Of a stretch of 64,000 bases of DNA, positions 1 through 9,212 are shown in pieces; the stretch's first letter is position 1; each line of letters opens with the position of its first letter. The position numbers and the translations under genes are program-made. The notes below the pieces were generated by a model that did no database searches, had not been told where the DNA came from, and was given only the letters and a program-made list of their open reading frames with translations. The stretch comes from JAEUMY01 sp031394355 (GTDB taxonomy: Bacteria; Pseudomonadota; Gammaproteobacteria; Burkholderiales; Usitatibacteraceae). The stretch spans positions 124,001 through 188,000 of the forward strand of contig JANNSU010000008.1 of NCBI GenBank assembly GCA_031394355.1, given 5' to 3'.

Positions 1-1
1 T

Positions 2-139
2 CTGGCCGCTATGTGGAAGCATGCTGCCGTCGTCATCTCCGACCTGAAAGCGGCACTGCAGGGTGCCAAAGCTGGCATGGAAGAGCACCGCCGCCGCAGG
101 ACAGTGGCCTCAGCTCACGCCGCAGCCGTAGCGCACTGA
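2..139 (+). CDS. C-terminal end of an unidentified protein (5' truncated by window edge)
   Basis: An open frame enters from the left edge and stops at TGA 137-139, giving the last 45 residues of a protein. The tail is Ala/Arg/His rich (MEEHRRRRTVASAHAAAVAH) with a helical, basic character. I do not recognise the family from this fragment. A strong intrinsic terminator follows at 207-239 in the same direction, which supports this being the true end of a transcribed gene. Confidence 0.5.
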   Translation: MAAMWKHAAVVISDLKAALQGAKAGMEEHRRRRTVASAHAAAVAH

Positions 140-206
140 TCTCTCGCCTGCCGGCAATTGCCTGCAGGCATATGTCTCCTCCCCAAGCCAGTTTCTGGCT
201 TGGTTC

Positions 207-239
207 AAGCCTGATGGTGATTCACCATCAGGCTTTTTT
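207..239 (+). terminator. Rho-independent terminator of the leftmost gene
   Basis: A GCCTGATGGTGA stem pairs with its exact complement after almost no loop, and six Ts follow on the + strand. The orientation fits the truncated + strand gene ending at 139. Confidence 0.75.
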
Positions 240-327
240 CATGCCTGACCCGTGTTCTGTCCCGCGCCTGATGAACCGCCGGGGCGCTCCGCGAAGGCAA
301 TCAGGCCAGTGCCTGGACCAGCGCCGA

Positions 328-1299
328 TTAGTTGTCCCCATCGAGGTCATCCCTTTCGGGCTCTTTGCGTCGCGCAGTCTCAAGCACTGTACGCATTTCA
401 TTTGTTCGTTTGACGAATTCCGGCATCGTCAACGATGGGGCGAGCTGCAGGACAGGTGGCTTCAACGTGCCCAGCCTGGCTGGCTGGCCGACCCACTTGA
501 CTGCTTCATGCTGCGTGGCCCATTGCATGCCGAGCACCGCTACCAAGGCCAGCACAATCGCCGTGACGACCAGCCGCATCTGTCGCATGCCGATGATGCG
601 GCAGTGCGCGTAGCTGGCGACAGCGATGATGATCCAGATGCTCACGCTTTCCTGATCCTGCAGCGTCGGCGCAGCCAGCCCGTACGCGAGCCATTCCATT
701 GCTTCAGCCGTGACCAGAATCGTCAGTGTGGCCAGCAGCGCCACGCAGAGGTGGCGCACGTACCAGGACTGTCCTGCGAATATTCGCGAGTCCAACGCCC
801 AGGCCGATGTCCAGACCAGCAAGAGAACAGTCAGCCCCATCATGGGCAACAGGAAGTGTGTTGCGGGCTTGTCGCCGGTATAGCTGAGCCAGAGATCCAG
901 CAGTCCGAATGCCAGGACCATCACGGCGAGGCCGGCCGCAATCCACACCGCTCCGAATTCGGACACAAGCGGCAATTCCGGCGCAACGTGTTCACGGCCA
1001 TCACGAACGCGCAATCGGGTGCGGCCCAGCCGCACGAGTGGGTGCGCGCTGCAGAGGATGCGCGCCTGTCGCTGTTGCGTCGACTCGTTGATCAGGCCAT
1101 TGAGTGTGCCCTCGTCGTCCACGTGAAGATTGCCATCGCGGTCCATGCTGATCTGCGCATGGTGAGGTGCGACATGGGGATCATCCAGCACGATGTCATT
1201 GTCGGGTGCGCGGCCTATCCGCACCGGCCAGCGTGCGATGTCGTCGAAGCGATGCCGGGTGACGACGCTTCCATGGCGATCCAGCACCTCTATCCACAT
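328..1299 (-). CDS. FHA-domain integral membrane protein
   Basis: About 323 residues. An N-terminal forkhead-associated domain (roughly residues 15-95) shows the family core RIGRAPDNDIVLDD followed by an H-A-Q-I segment. FHA domains bind phosphothreonine peptides. Residues about 115-245 form four or five hydrophobic helices, and the C-terminal tail is charged. The ATG at 1299 overlaps the stop of the upstream protease gene as TGATG, so the two are probably translationally coupled; an ATG at 1311 is also possible. The pairing suggests phospho-dependent sensing linked to an envelope protease, which is inference. One GCGAATATTCGC copy lies inside the gene, read as R-I-F-A. Confidence 0.8.
   Translation of the reverse strand: MWIEVLDRHGSVVTRHRFDDIARWPVRIGRAPDNDIVLDDPHVAPHHAQISMDRDGNLHVDDEGTLNGLINESTQQRQARILCSAHPLVRLGRTRLRVRDGREHVAPELPLVSEFGAVWIAAGLAVMVLAFGLLDLWLSYTGDKPATHFLLPMMGLTVLLLVWTSAWALDSRIFAGQSWYVRHLCVALLATLTILVTAEAMEWLAYGLAAPTLQDQESVSIWIIIAVASYAHCRIIGMRQMRLVVTAIVLALVAVLGMQWATQHEAVKWVGQPARLGTLKPPVLQLAPSLTMPEFVKRTNEMRTVLETARRKEPERDDLDGDN
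776..787. repeat. GCGAATATTCGC palindrome copy 1 (perfect)
   Basis: Inside the FHA membrane protein gene; codes for R-I-F-A at the edge of a predicted membrane helix. Confidence 0.95.
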
Positions 1300-2675
1300 C
1301 AGCGCGCCCACTTGAGACTTTCCAGAAAGCGCTTGCCCAGTATCTCGGCGTTATCCCAGGCAACGCCTTGCATGCTTAGCCGGGCTTGCAGTGCCTCGCG
1401 GTCCCGGTCCTGGGTCAGCGCAATCACAGTCACATCGAAGACGCCGTCGAACTCGCGATAGGCGCGGGCGCACCAGGCTGCCCGCAGCGTGGGGCGGCTT
1501 CTGTCACCAGCGATGAAATCGTGTCGGCATACTTGTTCGGTCATGCGCTTGTTTCCCCGGCCGCCATATTCGGCAAAGGCTCCAGAGTTCTGTCGCGAAA
1601 GAAGACGCGCGAACTGGAAGGCGTTGAGGTCCGTGGCCTGATACCAGGTGTAGTCGAGCGTGACACGGCCGGTATAGATGCTGTTGGACACGAACAGGCC
1701 GGTCTGACTGTCACAGCGGGTGGCGCTCTGGAGATGACGCGGCTTGGGTACCGCATTGGCATTGGTGTTCGCCCAGCAGTTCATCCAGCGCGCGCTGCTT
1801 TCCATGCCCCGGTATGCACCAAAGGTCGCGTCCTTGAACCCCTCGCGGATGAATTGCTGGTGGAACCCAGCCTGCCATTCGCGGAGCTGCCGACCGATCT
1901 CCTGCCGTGTCTGCGCCACAGTCAGCGGTTTGTCGCGGCGCGCATTGCCCAGCAGTCGTGCCGCGTGCTTCGCCGGCACCAGGAAACCGACTTGCTCGGC
2001 ATCCGTGCGTTTGGCGACGTTAACGCCGACCACCCGCCCAGTCGCGTTGGTGACCGGCCCACCGCTCATGCCCGAGTTGATGGCACCTGACAGGTGAATG
2101 CGCTCGTCATAGCTCTTGTCGACGAGACCGTTGTATGTCCCTTCCACAATCGTGAACCCAATGTCGAGCGGATTGCCCATGGCGTAGATGCGTTCGCCCT
2201 TGGGCAATGCATCGGCCAGCGCGCGTTCGTCGAAATCGAAGTAGGGCAGGTCAGTAGCATCCGAACGATCCAGCCTTACCACGGCCAGATCGTTGGCCAC
2301 GTCGATGGCGAGCAGGGTCATTCCTCCCTTGCTGCCATCGGGTGCTGCGTATTCCAGGCGGTAGGTCTTGGGCTCCAGCGCGTATTGCGAGATGACGTGA
2401 TAGTTGGTCACTGCAAGCCCGTCCGCGCTGACAAGAAAGCCTGAGCCGATGGTGGACTGTCGGCCCGCGCTGATGAGCAGTGTGCGGATCTGCAGAATGC
2501 GCGACTTGGCGCTGGCGTAGACAGATTCTGCAATGGAGGATGGCGGTTGCGCCGACGTTGCCGCAGAGGGCCTGGCCGACGTGCGAGCCTGCGCGCCGAC
2601 GGGCCCGGGGCAGATGCTGATGAAGAAGAGAGAGGCCGCCAGGGCCTGGATGCCACAACGAGTCAGGACATTCAT
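1299..2675 (-). CDS. Exported trypsin-like (S1/DegP type) serine protease
   Basis: 458 residues from the ATG at 2675, which puts a signal peptide (hydrophobic residues 8-25, then an AQA-type site) at the N-terminus. The chymotrypsin-fold triad is visible: His93 in TNYHV, Asp129 in ANDLAVV and Ser204 in SGMSGGP. The C-terminal 200 residues, which contain several Cys and Trp, do not look like PDZ domains and are of unknown family. The gene ends in a TGATG overlap with the FHA membrane gene. An in-frame start at 2708 would add 11 residues and bury the signal peptide. Confidence 0.85.
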   Translation of the reverse strand: MNVLTRCGIQALAASLFFISICPGPVGAQARTSARPSAATSAQPPSSIAESVYASAKSRILQIRTLLISAGRQSTIGSGFLVSADGLAVTNYHVISQYALEPKTYRLEYAAPDGSKGGMTLLAIDVANDLAVVRLDRSDATDLPYFDFDERALADALPKGERIYAMGNPLDIGFTIVEGTYNGLVDKSYDERIHLSGAINSGMSGGPVTNATGRVVGVNVAKRTDAEQVGFLVPAKHAARLLGNARRDKPLTVAQTRQEIGRQLREWQAGFHQQFIREGFKDATFGAYRGMESSARWMNCWANTNANAVPKPRHLQSATRCDSQTGLFVSNSIYTGRVTLDYTWYQATDLNAFQFARLLSRQNSGAFAEYGGRGNKRMTEQVCRHDFIAGDRSRPTLRAAWCARAYREFDGVFDVTVIALTQDRDREALQARLSMQGVAWDNAEILGKRFLESLKWAR

Positions 2676-2730
2676 GATTGTCCCGATTGTAGAGGATGCG
2701 CGGGACAATCCACGTTTCGTCGGCCCTGTT

Positions 2731-2742
2731 GCGAATATTCGC
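2731..2742. repeat. GCGAATATTCGC palindrome copy 2 (perfect)
   Basis: Intergenic, 37 bp beyond the glutathione transferase stop and about 55 bp upstream of the protease start. Confidence 0.95.
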
Positions 2743-2779
2743 AGCGCTGCTGCCGCGCGGCGTCAGGCTGCAGTACGGT

Positions 2780-3403
2780 TCAGACGGCATCTCCCCGTGC
2801 GCGCCGCGCCGCCAGTCCGCCTTCTCTTGCCCAGCAACCATTCAGCCAGTTCTTCAAGCGTGGCCAATGGTCCAGGGGCATCCACAGTGCTCGGTACATT
2901 ACCGCGGCAGTATTGAGATCGACAACGGTAAAGCGGTTTCCGACCAGATGGCCGTTGACCAGCGCTGTCTCCAGCACGTCGAACGACTTCTGCAGGGTCT
3001 CCCACGCCTTTGCCGCCACCTCGGCATTGCGTTCCGTTTCCGCCTTGCCGAGGGTGTTGCTGTACCAATCGAACGTGTGACGCTCCACGTCGCTCAAGAC
3101 CCAAAGTGACCATTGAATGCCTTGCGCCTGCTCCTCCAGGGTGTGCAGGCTGATGGCGGAAGGGAATTTCCGGTCCAGATACAGATTGATTGCGAGTGAC
3201 TCCCAGATCGGAAATCCGTCGACAATGACGATAGGCACGCGTCCGTTGGGATTCCAGTCGGTATACGGCGGCTGCTTCAGTTCCGGCGCCTTGGCGGCGA
3301 TGGGATCGTGTTCATAGGCAATGCCAAGTTCCGTCAGCATCCAGATGGTGCGCATTGCGCGGGAAGGCGAGTAGCCAATCAGTTTTACTTGCGGTGCGGG
3401 CAT
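2780..3403 (-). CDS. Glutathione S-transferase family protein
   Basis: 207 residues, normal for the family. The N-terminal thioredoxin-like domain (residues 5-80) carries SPSRAMRTIWML, the GRVPIVI loop before the cis-proline, and the W-E-S-x-A-I glutathione-binding segment. An all-helical C-terminal domain follows, with the V-D-L-N-T-A motif near residue 165. The family conjugates glutathione or reduces disulfides; the substrate here is unknown. A GAGGAGA ribosome-binding site precedes the ATG. It is a separate unit from the downstream protease. Confidence 0.88.
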   Translation of the reverse strand: MPAPQVKLIGYSPSRAMRTIWMLTELGIAYEHDPIAAKAPELKQPPYTDWNPNGRVPIVIVDGFPIWESLAINLYLDRKFPSAISLHTLEEQAQGIQWSLWVLSDVERHTFDWYSNTLGKAETERNAEVAAKAWETLQKSFDVLETALVNGHLVGNRFTVVDLNTAAVMYRALWMPLDHWPRLKNWLNGCWAREGGLAARRARGDAV

Positions 3404-3634
3404 GGGGTCTCCTCGACCTTTTTAGAGTGTTGCGACGTGGGGCACGCCTGTCGCATGCTGCAGGCGTGTCATGGTGTGTGTCCGGGCGGATGCTCAATCC
3501 TTGCAAACCACCCGCGAAGATATGCCTAATCTTTAAGAGCGCGGATCAATCAGTCATCCCTCCTGTGTCGCCACCCGGATTGCGCAACAGCGTGTCGTCG
3601 GCTTACCGTCGGTAGCCGAAATCGTCCCGCCATG

Positions 3635-3671
3635 AAAAAAGCCTGTTGCGAATATTCGCAACAGGCTTTTT
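3635..3671 (-). terminator. Bidirectional terminator of ppk built around the palindrome
   Basis: Six As, GCCTGTT, the 12-bp palindrome, AACAGGC and five Ts form one uninterrupted inverted repeat. Read on the minus strand it ends in a T-run 17-22 bp after the ppk stop. It has no conventional loop, since the palindrome must open at its centre. Confidence 0.75.
3648..3659. repeat. GCGAATATTCGC palindrome copy 3 (perfect)
   Basis: Forms the core of the ppk terminator hairpin, 28 bp beyond the ppk stop codon. Confidence 0.95.
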
Positions 3672-3687
3672 CTTTTCAGCGGGTGGT

Positions 3688-5778
3688 TCAGTGATCGCTG
3701 AGTTGCGCCAGCAATTCATCCTGCGCGCAATGGCGGACGCCACGGCCGCGCTTGCGGCGGGCGTAGGTGCCATCCCCGCCCATGTCCCATGCCTGGGTGT
3801 TGTCCGCCAGATAGGATTTCAGACCCTCCTTGATGACGCGTTTTTTCAGCTTGTCATCCAGCACCGGGAAGCAGAGTTCGATGCGGCGAAAAAAATTGCG
3901 CTCCATCCAGTCGGCACTCGCCAGCCAGACCTTCTCGGCCCCGCCCGCGCGGAAATAGAAGATGCGGTGATGCTCGAGAAAGCGGCCCACAACGGATCGC
4001 ACACGGATGTTGTCCGAGAGCCCTGGAACGCCGGGCTTCAGGAGGCACACGCCACGCACGATGAGATCGATCTTCACACCGGCTTTGGACGCCTTGTAAA
4101 GCGCCTCGATCACCTGTGGATCCACGAGAGAATTCATTTTTGCGATGACAGCTGCCGCCTTGCCTGACTTCGCGAAGCGGATTTCGGATTCGATGGCCTT
4201 CAGGATGCCGTCATGCAACGTGAACGGCGATTGCAGCACATGCGCAAGTTTTGATGCCTTGCCCAGCCCTGTCAGTTGAACGAACACCTCATGCACGTCG
4301 GCGCAAATGCCTTCATGGCAAGTCATGAGGCCGAAGTCCGTATACAGACGCGCAGTGCGAGGGTGGTAATTGCCGGTCCCGAGGTGGACATAGCGGCGCA
4401 ACATGAACTTTCCGCGCTTGCCTTCGATCTCTTCGCGTCTCACGATCATGGCCATTTTGGCGTGTGTCTTGTGACCCACGACGCCATAAACGACATGTGC
4501 ACCCACTGCTTCGAGCTGCTGGGCCCAGTTGATGTTGGCCTCTTCGTCAAAGCGCGCCATCAGCTCCACCACGGCCGTCACTTCCTTGCCCCGCTTGGCT
4601 GCCTCGATCAGCGCCTCCATGATGACCGAGTCGGTACCTGTACGGTAAACGGTCTGCTTGATTGCCACCACCTGCGGGTCCAGTGCTGCGGAACGGATGA
4701 AATCAATCACCGGCGCAAAGGACTGGAACGGATTGTGCAGTAGCACATCGCCCTTGCGAATGGTCTCGAAGATGTCCGAGGCCCGCGCCAGCGACTTGGG
4801 CAGCCCCGGCGTGAACGGACGGAACTTGAGATCAGGACGATCCACCTGATCGGGGACATTGATGAGGCGCACCAGATTCACCGGGCCATTGACCTTGAAT
4901 ACGTCCTCAGGCTGCAGCTCAAACTGCTGCTGAAGGAACTTGATCATTGTATCGGGGCAATTGTCGGCCACCTCCAGACGTACGGCATCGCCGAAATGGC
5001 GTTGAGGCAATTCGCCTTGCAGGGCCGTACGCAGGTTTTTCACCTCTTCCTCGTCCACGAAGAGGTCGCTGTTGCGTGTGACACGAAATTGGTAGCAACC
5101 CAAAACCTGCATGCCCGAAAACAACTCGCCAACATGCTGATGCAGCACGGACGACAGGAAGATGAAATCGTTGGGACCATCCGCAACACCCTTCGGGAGC
5201 TTGATGACGCGGGGGAGCAGGCGGGGTGCCTGGACGATGGCGGCGCCTGAGTTGCGGCCGAAGGCATCCAGCCCTGTCAACTCGACCGTGAAGTTGAGCG
5301 ACTTGTTGAACAGGCGCGGGAAAGGATGTGCCGGATCCAGCCCGATGGGCGTGAGGACCGGCATCATCTCGCGCAGGAAGTAGTCGCGGATCCAGGTTTG
5401 CTGGCGGATGCTCCAGCTGGCGCGACGCAGGAAGCGAATACCTTCCGCCGCCATGGCGGGCAGCAGATCATGATTGAGGAGCTGGTACTGCCGGTCCACG
5501 ATGGCGTGGGCTTCGCTCGCGATGTGCTGGATGGCCTCAGTCGGGGTCATGCCGTCCGGTCCGGTGGTGGTGGAACCGGCCTTGATCTGCTCTCTCAGAC
5601 CCGCGAAACGGATCTCAAAGAACTCGTCCAGATTTGAAGACACAATCGCGAGATACTTGAGTCGCTCCAGCAGCGGAACGGTGACGTCTTCCGCTTGCGC
5701 CAACACTCGGCGGTTAAACGCGAGCGCCATCAGCTCCCGGTTGAGGAAGCGTTCGGCGGGTGCAAGGGAAGTGACCAA
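3688..5778 (-). CDS. ppk: Polyphosphate kinase 1
   Basis: 696 residues, close to the usual 690-720. PPK1 reversibly polymerises the gamma-phosphate of ATP into inorganic polyphosphate at the inner membrane. The N-terminal signature FLNRELMALAFNRRVL and SSNLDEFFEIR is clear. The catalytic region contains VGHKTHAKM, with the candidate phospho-histidine, and LGTGNYHPRTARLYTDFGL, the phospholipase-D-like core. The C-terminal segment holds F-Y-F-R-A-G-G and MERNFFRRIE. The start is TTG, chosen because it sits the expected distance before the FLNREL motif. It is divergent from ppx across 225 bp. Confidence 0.97.
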   Translation of the reverse strand: MVTSLAPAERFLNRELMALAFNRRVLAQAEDVTVPLLERLKYLAIVSSNLDEFFEIRFAGLREQIKAGSTTTGPDGMTPTEAIQHIASEAHAIVDRQYQLLNHDLLPAMAAEGIRFLRRASWSIRQQTWIRDYFLREMMPVLTPIGLDPAHPFPRLFNKSLNFTVELTGLDAFGRNSGAAIVQAPRLLPRVIKLPKGVADGPNDFIFLSSVLHQHVGELFSGMQVLGCYQFRVTRNSDLFVDEEEVKNLRTALQGELPQRHFGDAVRLEVADNCPDTMIKFLQQQFELQPEDVFKVNGPVNLVRLINVPDQVDRPDLKFRPFTPGLPKSLARASDIFETIRKGDVLLHNPFQSFAPVIDFIRSAALDPQVVAIKQTVYRTGTDSVIMEALIEAAKRGKEVTAVVELMARFDEEANINWAQQLEAVGAHVVYGVVGHKTHAKMAMIVRREEIEGKRGKFMLRRYVHLGTGNYHPRTARLYTDFGLMTCHEGICADVHEVFVQLTGLGKASKLAHVLQSPFTLHDGILKAIESEIRFAKSGKAAAVIAKMNSLVDPQVIEALYKASKAGVKIDLIVRGVCLLKPGVPGLSDNIRVRSVVGRFLEHHRIFYFRAGGAEKVWLASADWMERNFFRRIELCFPVLDDKLKKRVIKEGLKSYLADNTQAWDMGGDGTYARRKRGRGVRHCAQDELLAQLSDH

Positions 5779-6003
5779 GGTGATTTTCTCTTAGTTGTCA
5801 GAAGTTTGTCGCAATCTATCGGCACAATATTACGATTTTGAGACAGCAGGGGTTTGATTGTTGGCCAAGTTTCGGTGCATGCCACATAAATCGTCGCCTG
5901 ACAGTCCTGCCATTCGTCGCAACACCCGTTCAAGTGATACGCTCGGCTCCCTTTGCGCTTTGCCCATCATCCTTTACCCCCTACCCATGGGACCCAGACA
6001 AGC

Positions 6004-7500
6004 ATGACCCCTCCGCAAGTCCTCGCTGCCGTAGACCTTGGCTCCAATAGTTTTCACTTGGAAATCGCCCGGGTCGTTGATCAGCACCTCTATCCGCTCG
6101 ACGCGCACAAGGAGACCGTGCGTCTGGGTGGAGGCGTTACCCCGGACAAGCGCATTGAACCCAAGACCGCAGCGCGTGCGCTGGATGCATTGAGACTTTT
6201 TGCTGAACGCCTGCGTGGGCTACCGCCCGAGGCGGTGCGCGTGGTGGGTACGAATGCGTTACGCATGGCGCTCAATGCCAAGGAGTTCATCCGCGAGGCC
6301 GAAACCACGCTGGGCTTTCCAATCGAGATCATCGCTGGCCGGGAAGAGGCGCGACTGATCTATCTCGGTGTTGCGCATAGCCTGCCCGCAGTGCCACATA
6401 ACCGGCTGGTCATCGATATTGGCGGCGGCTCAACCGAATTCATCATCGGCCACGCGCTGAAGCCCAAAGTGGCTGAAAGCCTCTACATGGGCTGTGTCTC
6501 CTTCAGCAGCCGATTCTTCGCTGATGGCAAGACCGACAAGCGGTCCTTCAAACAGGCGGAGCTGGCTGCGCGCCGCGAGATCGAGATCATTACCGCCAAG
6601 TATCACAAGACCGGCTGGAAAGAGACCATCGGCTCCTCCGGAACGGCCAAGGCGCTCGCAGGTATTCTGCAAGAGAGCGGGCAGGGCGATGGCAGCATCA
6701 CCCTTGCCGGACTCGAGTGGCTGCGCACACTGGCCATCAAGGCCGGCGGTTTCGGCGAAATCAACCTGCCCGGCGTCCGCCCGGATCGAGTGCCCGTACT
6801 ACCAGGCGGGCTCGCCATCATGATCGCCATATTCGAAGAGCTGGCACTTAAGCGCATGCAGGTGGCGGACACGGCGCTGCGCACTGGTGTGCTGTATGAC
6901 CTGATGGGTCGCACACACCATGCAGACGTCCGTGACGCGACCGTTGACCAGTTCGCCAAGCGCTATCACGTCGACACGCTTCAGGCTGGCAGGGTCAAAG
7001 AGCTGGCGCTCCGGTTTCTGCGCCAGATGCGTCCTGACCTCGACCCGGAAAACGACGAGAAGGACCATAACCTTCTGTACAACCTGAAGTGGGTGGCCCG
7101 ACTGCACGAAATAGGCATTTCGATCGCCCAGAGCGGATTTCACAAGCACACCGCGTACGTGCTGGCCAATGCCGACATGCCCGGTTTCTCCCGATCAGAG
7201 CAGGTGGAGTTGTCACAGCTCGCCCTGGCGCAGCGGGGCAAGCTCATCAAGGTTGCGGGGCTGCTGAATTCGGATCGCGAGTTTCGCGATCAGGTATTTT
7301 GCCTGCGACTCGCTGTACTGCTCTTCCGCAGCCGGCGCGCATTGGAGACAAAGCTGTTCAGCGTCACGCGCGAACCTGGCGGCTATGTGCTGCGCATCGC
7401 CAGCGACTGGCTGGCCGAACACAGCCTCACGGAATACGGTTTGCGGGCCGAGGCGGAAGAATGGCGCGCCTGTGGCATCGCGCTTGAAATGGCGGGCTGA
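6004..7500 (+). CDS. ppx: Exopolyphosphatase / guanosine pentaphosphatase (Ppx/GppA)
   Basis: 498 residues. It belongs to the ASKHA phosphatase family, which hydrolyses terminal phosphates of polyphosphate or pppGpp. The first phosphate loop is AAVDLGSNSFHLEI at residues 6-19, the second is VIDIGGGSTEFI near residue 140, and the HD-like C-terminal half runs from about residue 320. ATG 6004 is preferred over the upstream in-frame ATG at 5953 because it places the DLGSNS loop near the N-terminus as in homologues. It is divergent from ppk, so polyphosphate synthesis and breakdown genes share one promoter region. Confidence 0.95.
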   Translation: MTPPQVLAAVDLGSNSFHLEIARVVDQHLYPLDAHKETVRLGGGVTPDKRIEPKTAARALDALRLFAERLRGLPPEAVRVVGTNALRMALNAKEFIREAETTLGFPIEIIAGREEARLIYLGVAHSLPAVPHNRLVIDIGGGSTEFIIGHALKPKVAESLYMGCVSFSSRFFADGKTDKRSFKQAELAARREIEIITAKYHKTGWKETIGSSGTAKALAGILQESGQGDGSITLAGLEWLRTLAIKAGGFGEINLPGVRPDRVPVLPGGLAIMIAIFEELALKRMQVADTALRTGVLYDLMGRTHHADVRDATVDQFAKRYHVDTLQAGRVKELALRFLRQMRPDLDPENDEKDHNLLYNLKWVARLHEIGISIAQSGFHKHTAYVLANADMPGFSRSEQVELSQLALAQRGKLIKVAGLLNSDREFRDQVFCLRLAVLLFRSRRALETKLFSVTREPGGYVLRIASDWLAEHSLTEYGLRAEAEEWRACGIALEMAG

Positions 7501-7525
7501 ACGATTCAGCCCGATTCAGGCGGGG

Positions 7526-7990
7526 TCAGTCTTCGTCGACGAGATCAGCGCCGATCATGGCGCGCAGCACGATGCCTGCTTCGCCTTCCTCGACCATTTT
7601 CGTGGAAAACCACCACACAGAACCCTTTCGGAACAACATGTCGCCCGCTTGCCCGGTGATGAACCGGGCTGCGATCTGGCCCAGAATGGGCTGATGACCC
7701 ACGACCAGCACGTTGCGGTCGCCGTCGGGCCAATGCGCTTCGCGCAGTATGGAACTGGCGCTGGAATCCGGGTCGAGTGTGAGTTTCGTGTCGTACTTCA
7801 TGCCTAACGCATCAATGGTCTGGCGCGTGCGTACCGTGGGGCTCGAAAGCAGGGTCCACTTGTCTTCAAGGCGCGGCTTCAGCCACTTGGCGACTTTCTC
7901 GGCCTGTTTGCGACCTTTGTCGGTCAAGGCGCGTTTGGCGTCCTCGCGTCCGGGCTCGGCGTCTGCATGACGCCACAGAATCAGTTCCAT
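7526..7990 (-). CDS. sixA: Phosphohistidine phosphatase SixA
   Basis: 154 residues in the histidine phosphatase superfamily. The N-terminal RHG-type motif appears as LILWRHADA (catalytic His near residue 8), a second Arg lies in SSPTVRTRQTI, and the second His is in VVGHQPILGQ. SixA removes phosphate from histidines of HPt domains and PTS proteins. The ATG at 7990 with an AGGGAG site fits. The longer frame to 8101 adds 37 residues with no family resemblance. It is convergent with ppx, with only 25 bp between the stops. Confidence 0.92.
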   Translation of the reverse strand: MELILWRHADAEPGREDAKRALTDKGRKQAEKVAKWLKPRLEDKWTLLSSPTVRTRQTIDALGMKYDTKLTLDPDSSASSILREAHWPDGDRNVLVVGHQPILGQIAARFITGQAGDMLFRKGSVWWFSTKMVEEGEAGIVLRAMIGADLVDED

Positions 7991-8131
7991 TTCGCTCCCT
8001 GTTGGGCTTGTTTCGCGGCTTGCATTAGAGCATGCTGCAGCGCGGAAAGCGACTGTCATGATTGTAATATTCACCATTCCCAATCTACATCCACTGCGCA
8101 ATTCCTCTTGCCAGAACCAGACGTTGTCCGC

Positions 8132-9073
8132 TCAGTCGGCGGGTGCCGCAGGCGGGGTGAACGACTTTCGCGAGGCGACATTGATGCCTGCAAGAATCAA
8201 TCCGATACCGACGAGATGGAAAAGGTAGAGCCGCTCCGACAGGAACAGCCAGGCCAGCAAACTCCCGAAGACCGGCATCAAGTGAATGAACATGCCCGCC
8301 ACCTCAGCCCCCGCCAGTTCAACCCCACGGTTCCAGAAGATGTACCCGATGAACGACGGCACGATACCCACGTAGAGCAAAGCCGCCACCACCGGCCATG
8401 ACCACTTTATCTCGCTGCCCAGCGCAATAGTGGAGAGATAGGCAGGCGTCATCGCGATCACGCCCACCGTTGCGCACACACACAGGAACGCCAGCGACGG
8501 AATGTCCGGCGGCCGCCACTTCAGCGCCAAGGTGTAGAACGCCCACTGCACCATGGAGACCAGCAGGATGATGTCGCCGATATTGAGCTCAAGCGCTGCC
8601 AACACCGCGAGGTCGCCACGCGAGAGGATGGCCACCACCCCAGCCAGCGATATTGCGACACCCGTCACCTGAAGCCAGCGCAGCCTTTGCCCGAAAAACA
8701 GTACGCCCAGGATGATGATGAAGACGGGGATCGCCGAATTCAGCATCACGCCATTCGTGGCGGTGGTGTATTGCAGGCCGAGGTACGAAAACATGTTGTG
8801 ATAGCCCGTGCCGAGAATGCCGAAGCCAATCAGCTTCTTCCAGTCGCGGCGGATGGCCGGCCAGGACGCTCGGATCTGCGGCAGCGCCAGCGGCAGCATG
8901 AACAGTACTGCCAGTACCCAACGCCACCATGCCAGCGCAATGGGGGGCACATCTCCGACCGTGGCCCGGCCGACGATCCAGTTGCCGGACCAGAACAGCG
9001 CCGTGAGGGTTAGCAGAATGTAGGGCGCGTGCCAGGCACGCTGGATGAGGCGGTGAGTCGGGTTTCGGGACAT
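8132..9073 (-). CDS. EamA/DMT-family transporter
   Basis: 313 residues with ten hydrophobic helices in two EamA repeats. FWSGNWIVGR in helix 1, a glycine-rich segment after helix 4, and the second-repeat pattern ending in LSERLYLFHLVGIGLILAGI are typical. Members export metabolites or amino acids; the substrate is not inferable. ATG 9073 is taken over 9094 because it starts just before the short cytoplasmic N-terminus. Confidence 0.9.
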   Translation of the reverse strand: MSRNPTHRLIQRAWHAPYILLTLTALFWSGNWIVGRATVGDVPPIALAWWRWVLAVLFMLPLALPQIRASWPAIRRDWKKLIGFGILGTGYHNMFSYLGLQYTTATNGVMLNSAIPVFIIILGVLFFGQRLRWLQVTGVAISLAGVVAILSRGDLAVLAALELNIGDIILLVSMVQWAFYTLALKWRPPDIPSLAFLCVCATVGVIAMTPAYLSTIALGSEIKWSWPVVAALLYVGIVPSFIGYIFWNRGVELAGAEVAGMFIHLMPVFGSLLAWLFLSERLYLFHLVGIGLILAGINVASRKSFTPPAAPAD

Positions 9074-9094
9074 GTCGCGATTATATTGCTGCAT

Positions 9095-9135
9095 GCCCCC
9101 TCGCTTTGATGGGGGAGGGCAGGCGAGAGGGGGGT
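9095..9135. repeat. Degenerate CCCTC/GAGGG extragenic repeat
   Basis: A pyrimidine-rich CCCCCTCGC segment is followed by purine-rich GGGGGAGGGC and GAGAGGGGGG segments. It resembles the clearer element at 9171-9209 and the one at 36276-36316. Confidence 0.45.
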
Positions 9136-9170
9136 TGTGAGCGGACGGAAGGTTGAGTTTCGTTGCACCA

Positions 9171-9209
9171 CCCTCTCCCCAACCCCTCTCCCATCAAGGG
9201 AGAGGGGCT
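9171..9209. repeat. CCCTCTCCC/GGGAGAGGGG inverted extragenic repeat
   Basis: Two CCCTCTCCC-type blocks, the second facing GGGAGAGGGG across ATCAA, form a hairpin. The same design occurs at 36276-36316. Such elements are common between genes in proteobacteria. Confidence 0.7.
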
Positions 9210-9212
9210 TGC

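Noticed and set aside
13..1461. Long + strand frame opposite the FHA membrane gene
   Set aside because: It has a Cys/His/Arg-rich, family-free translation and is the shadow of the minus-strand FHA and protease genes.
5779..6003. Pho box between ppk and ppx
   Set aside because: CTGTCTC-AAAA-like sequence is present on one strand but the second half-site does not match; not enough to call.
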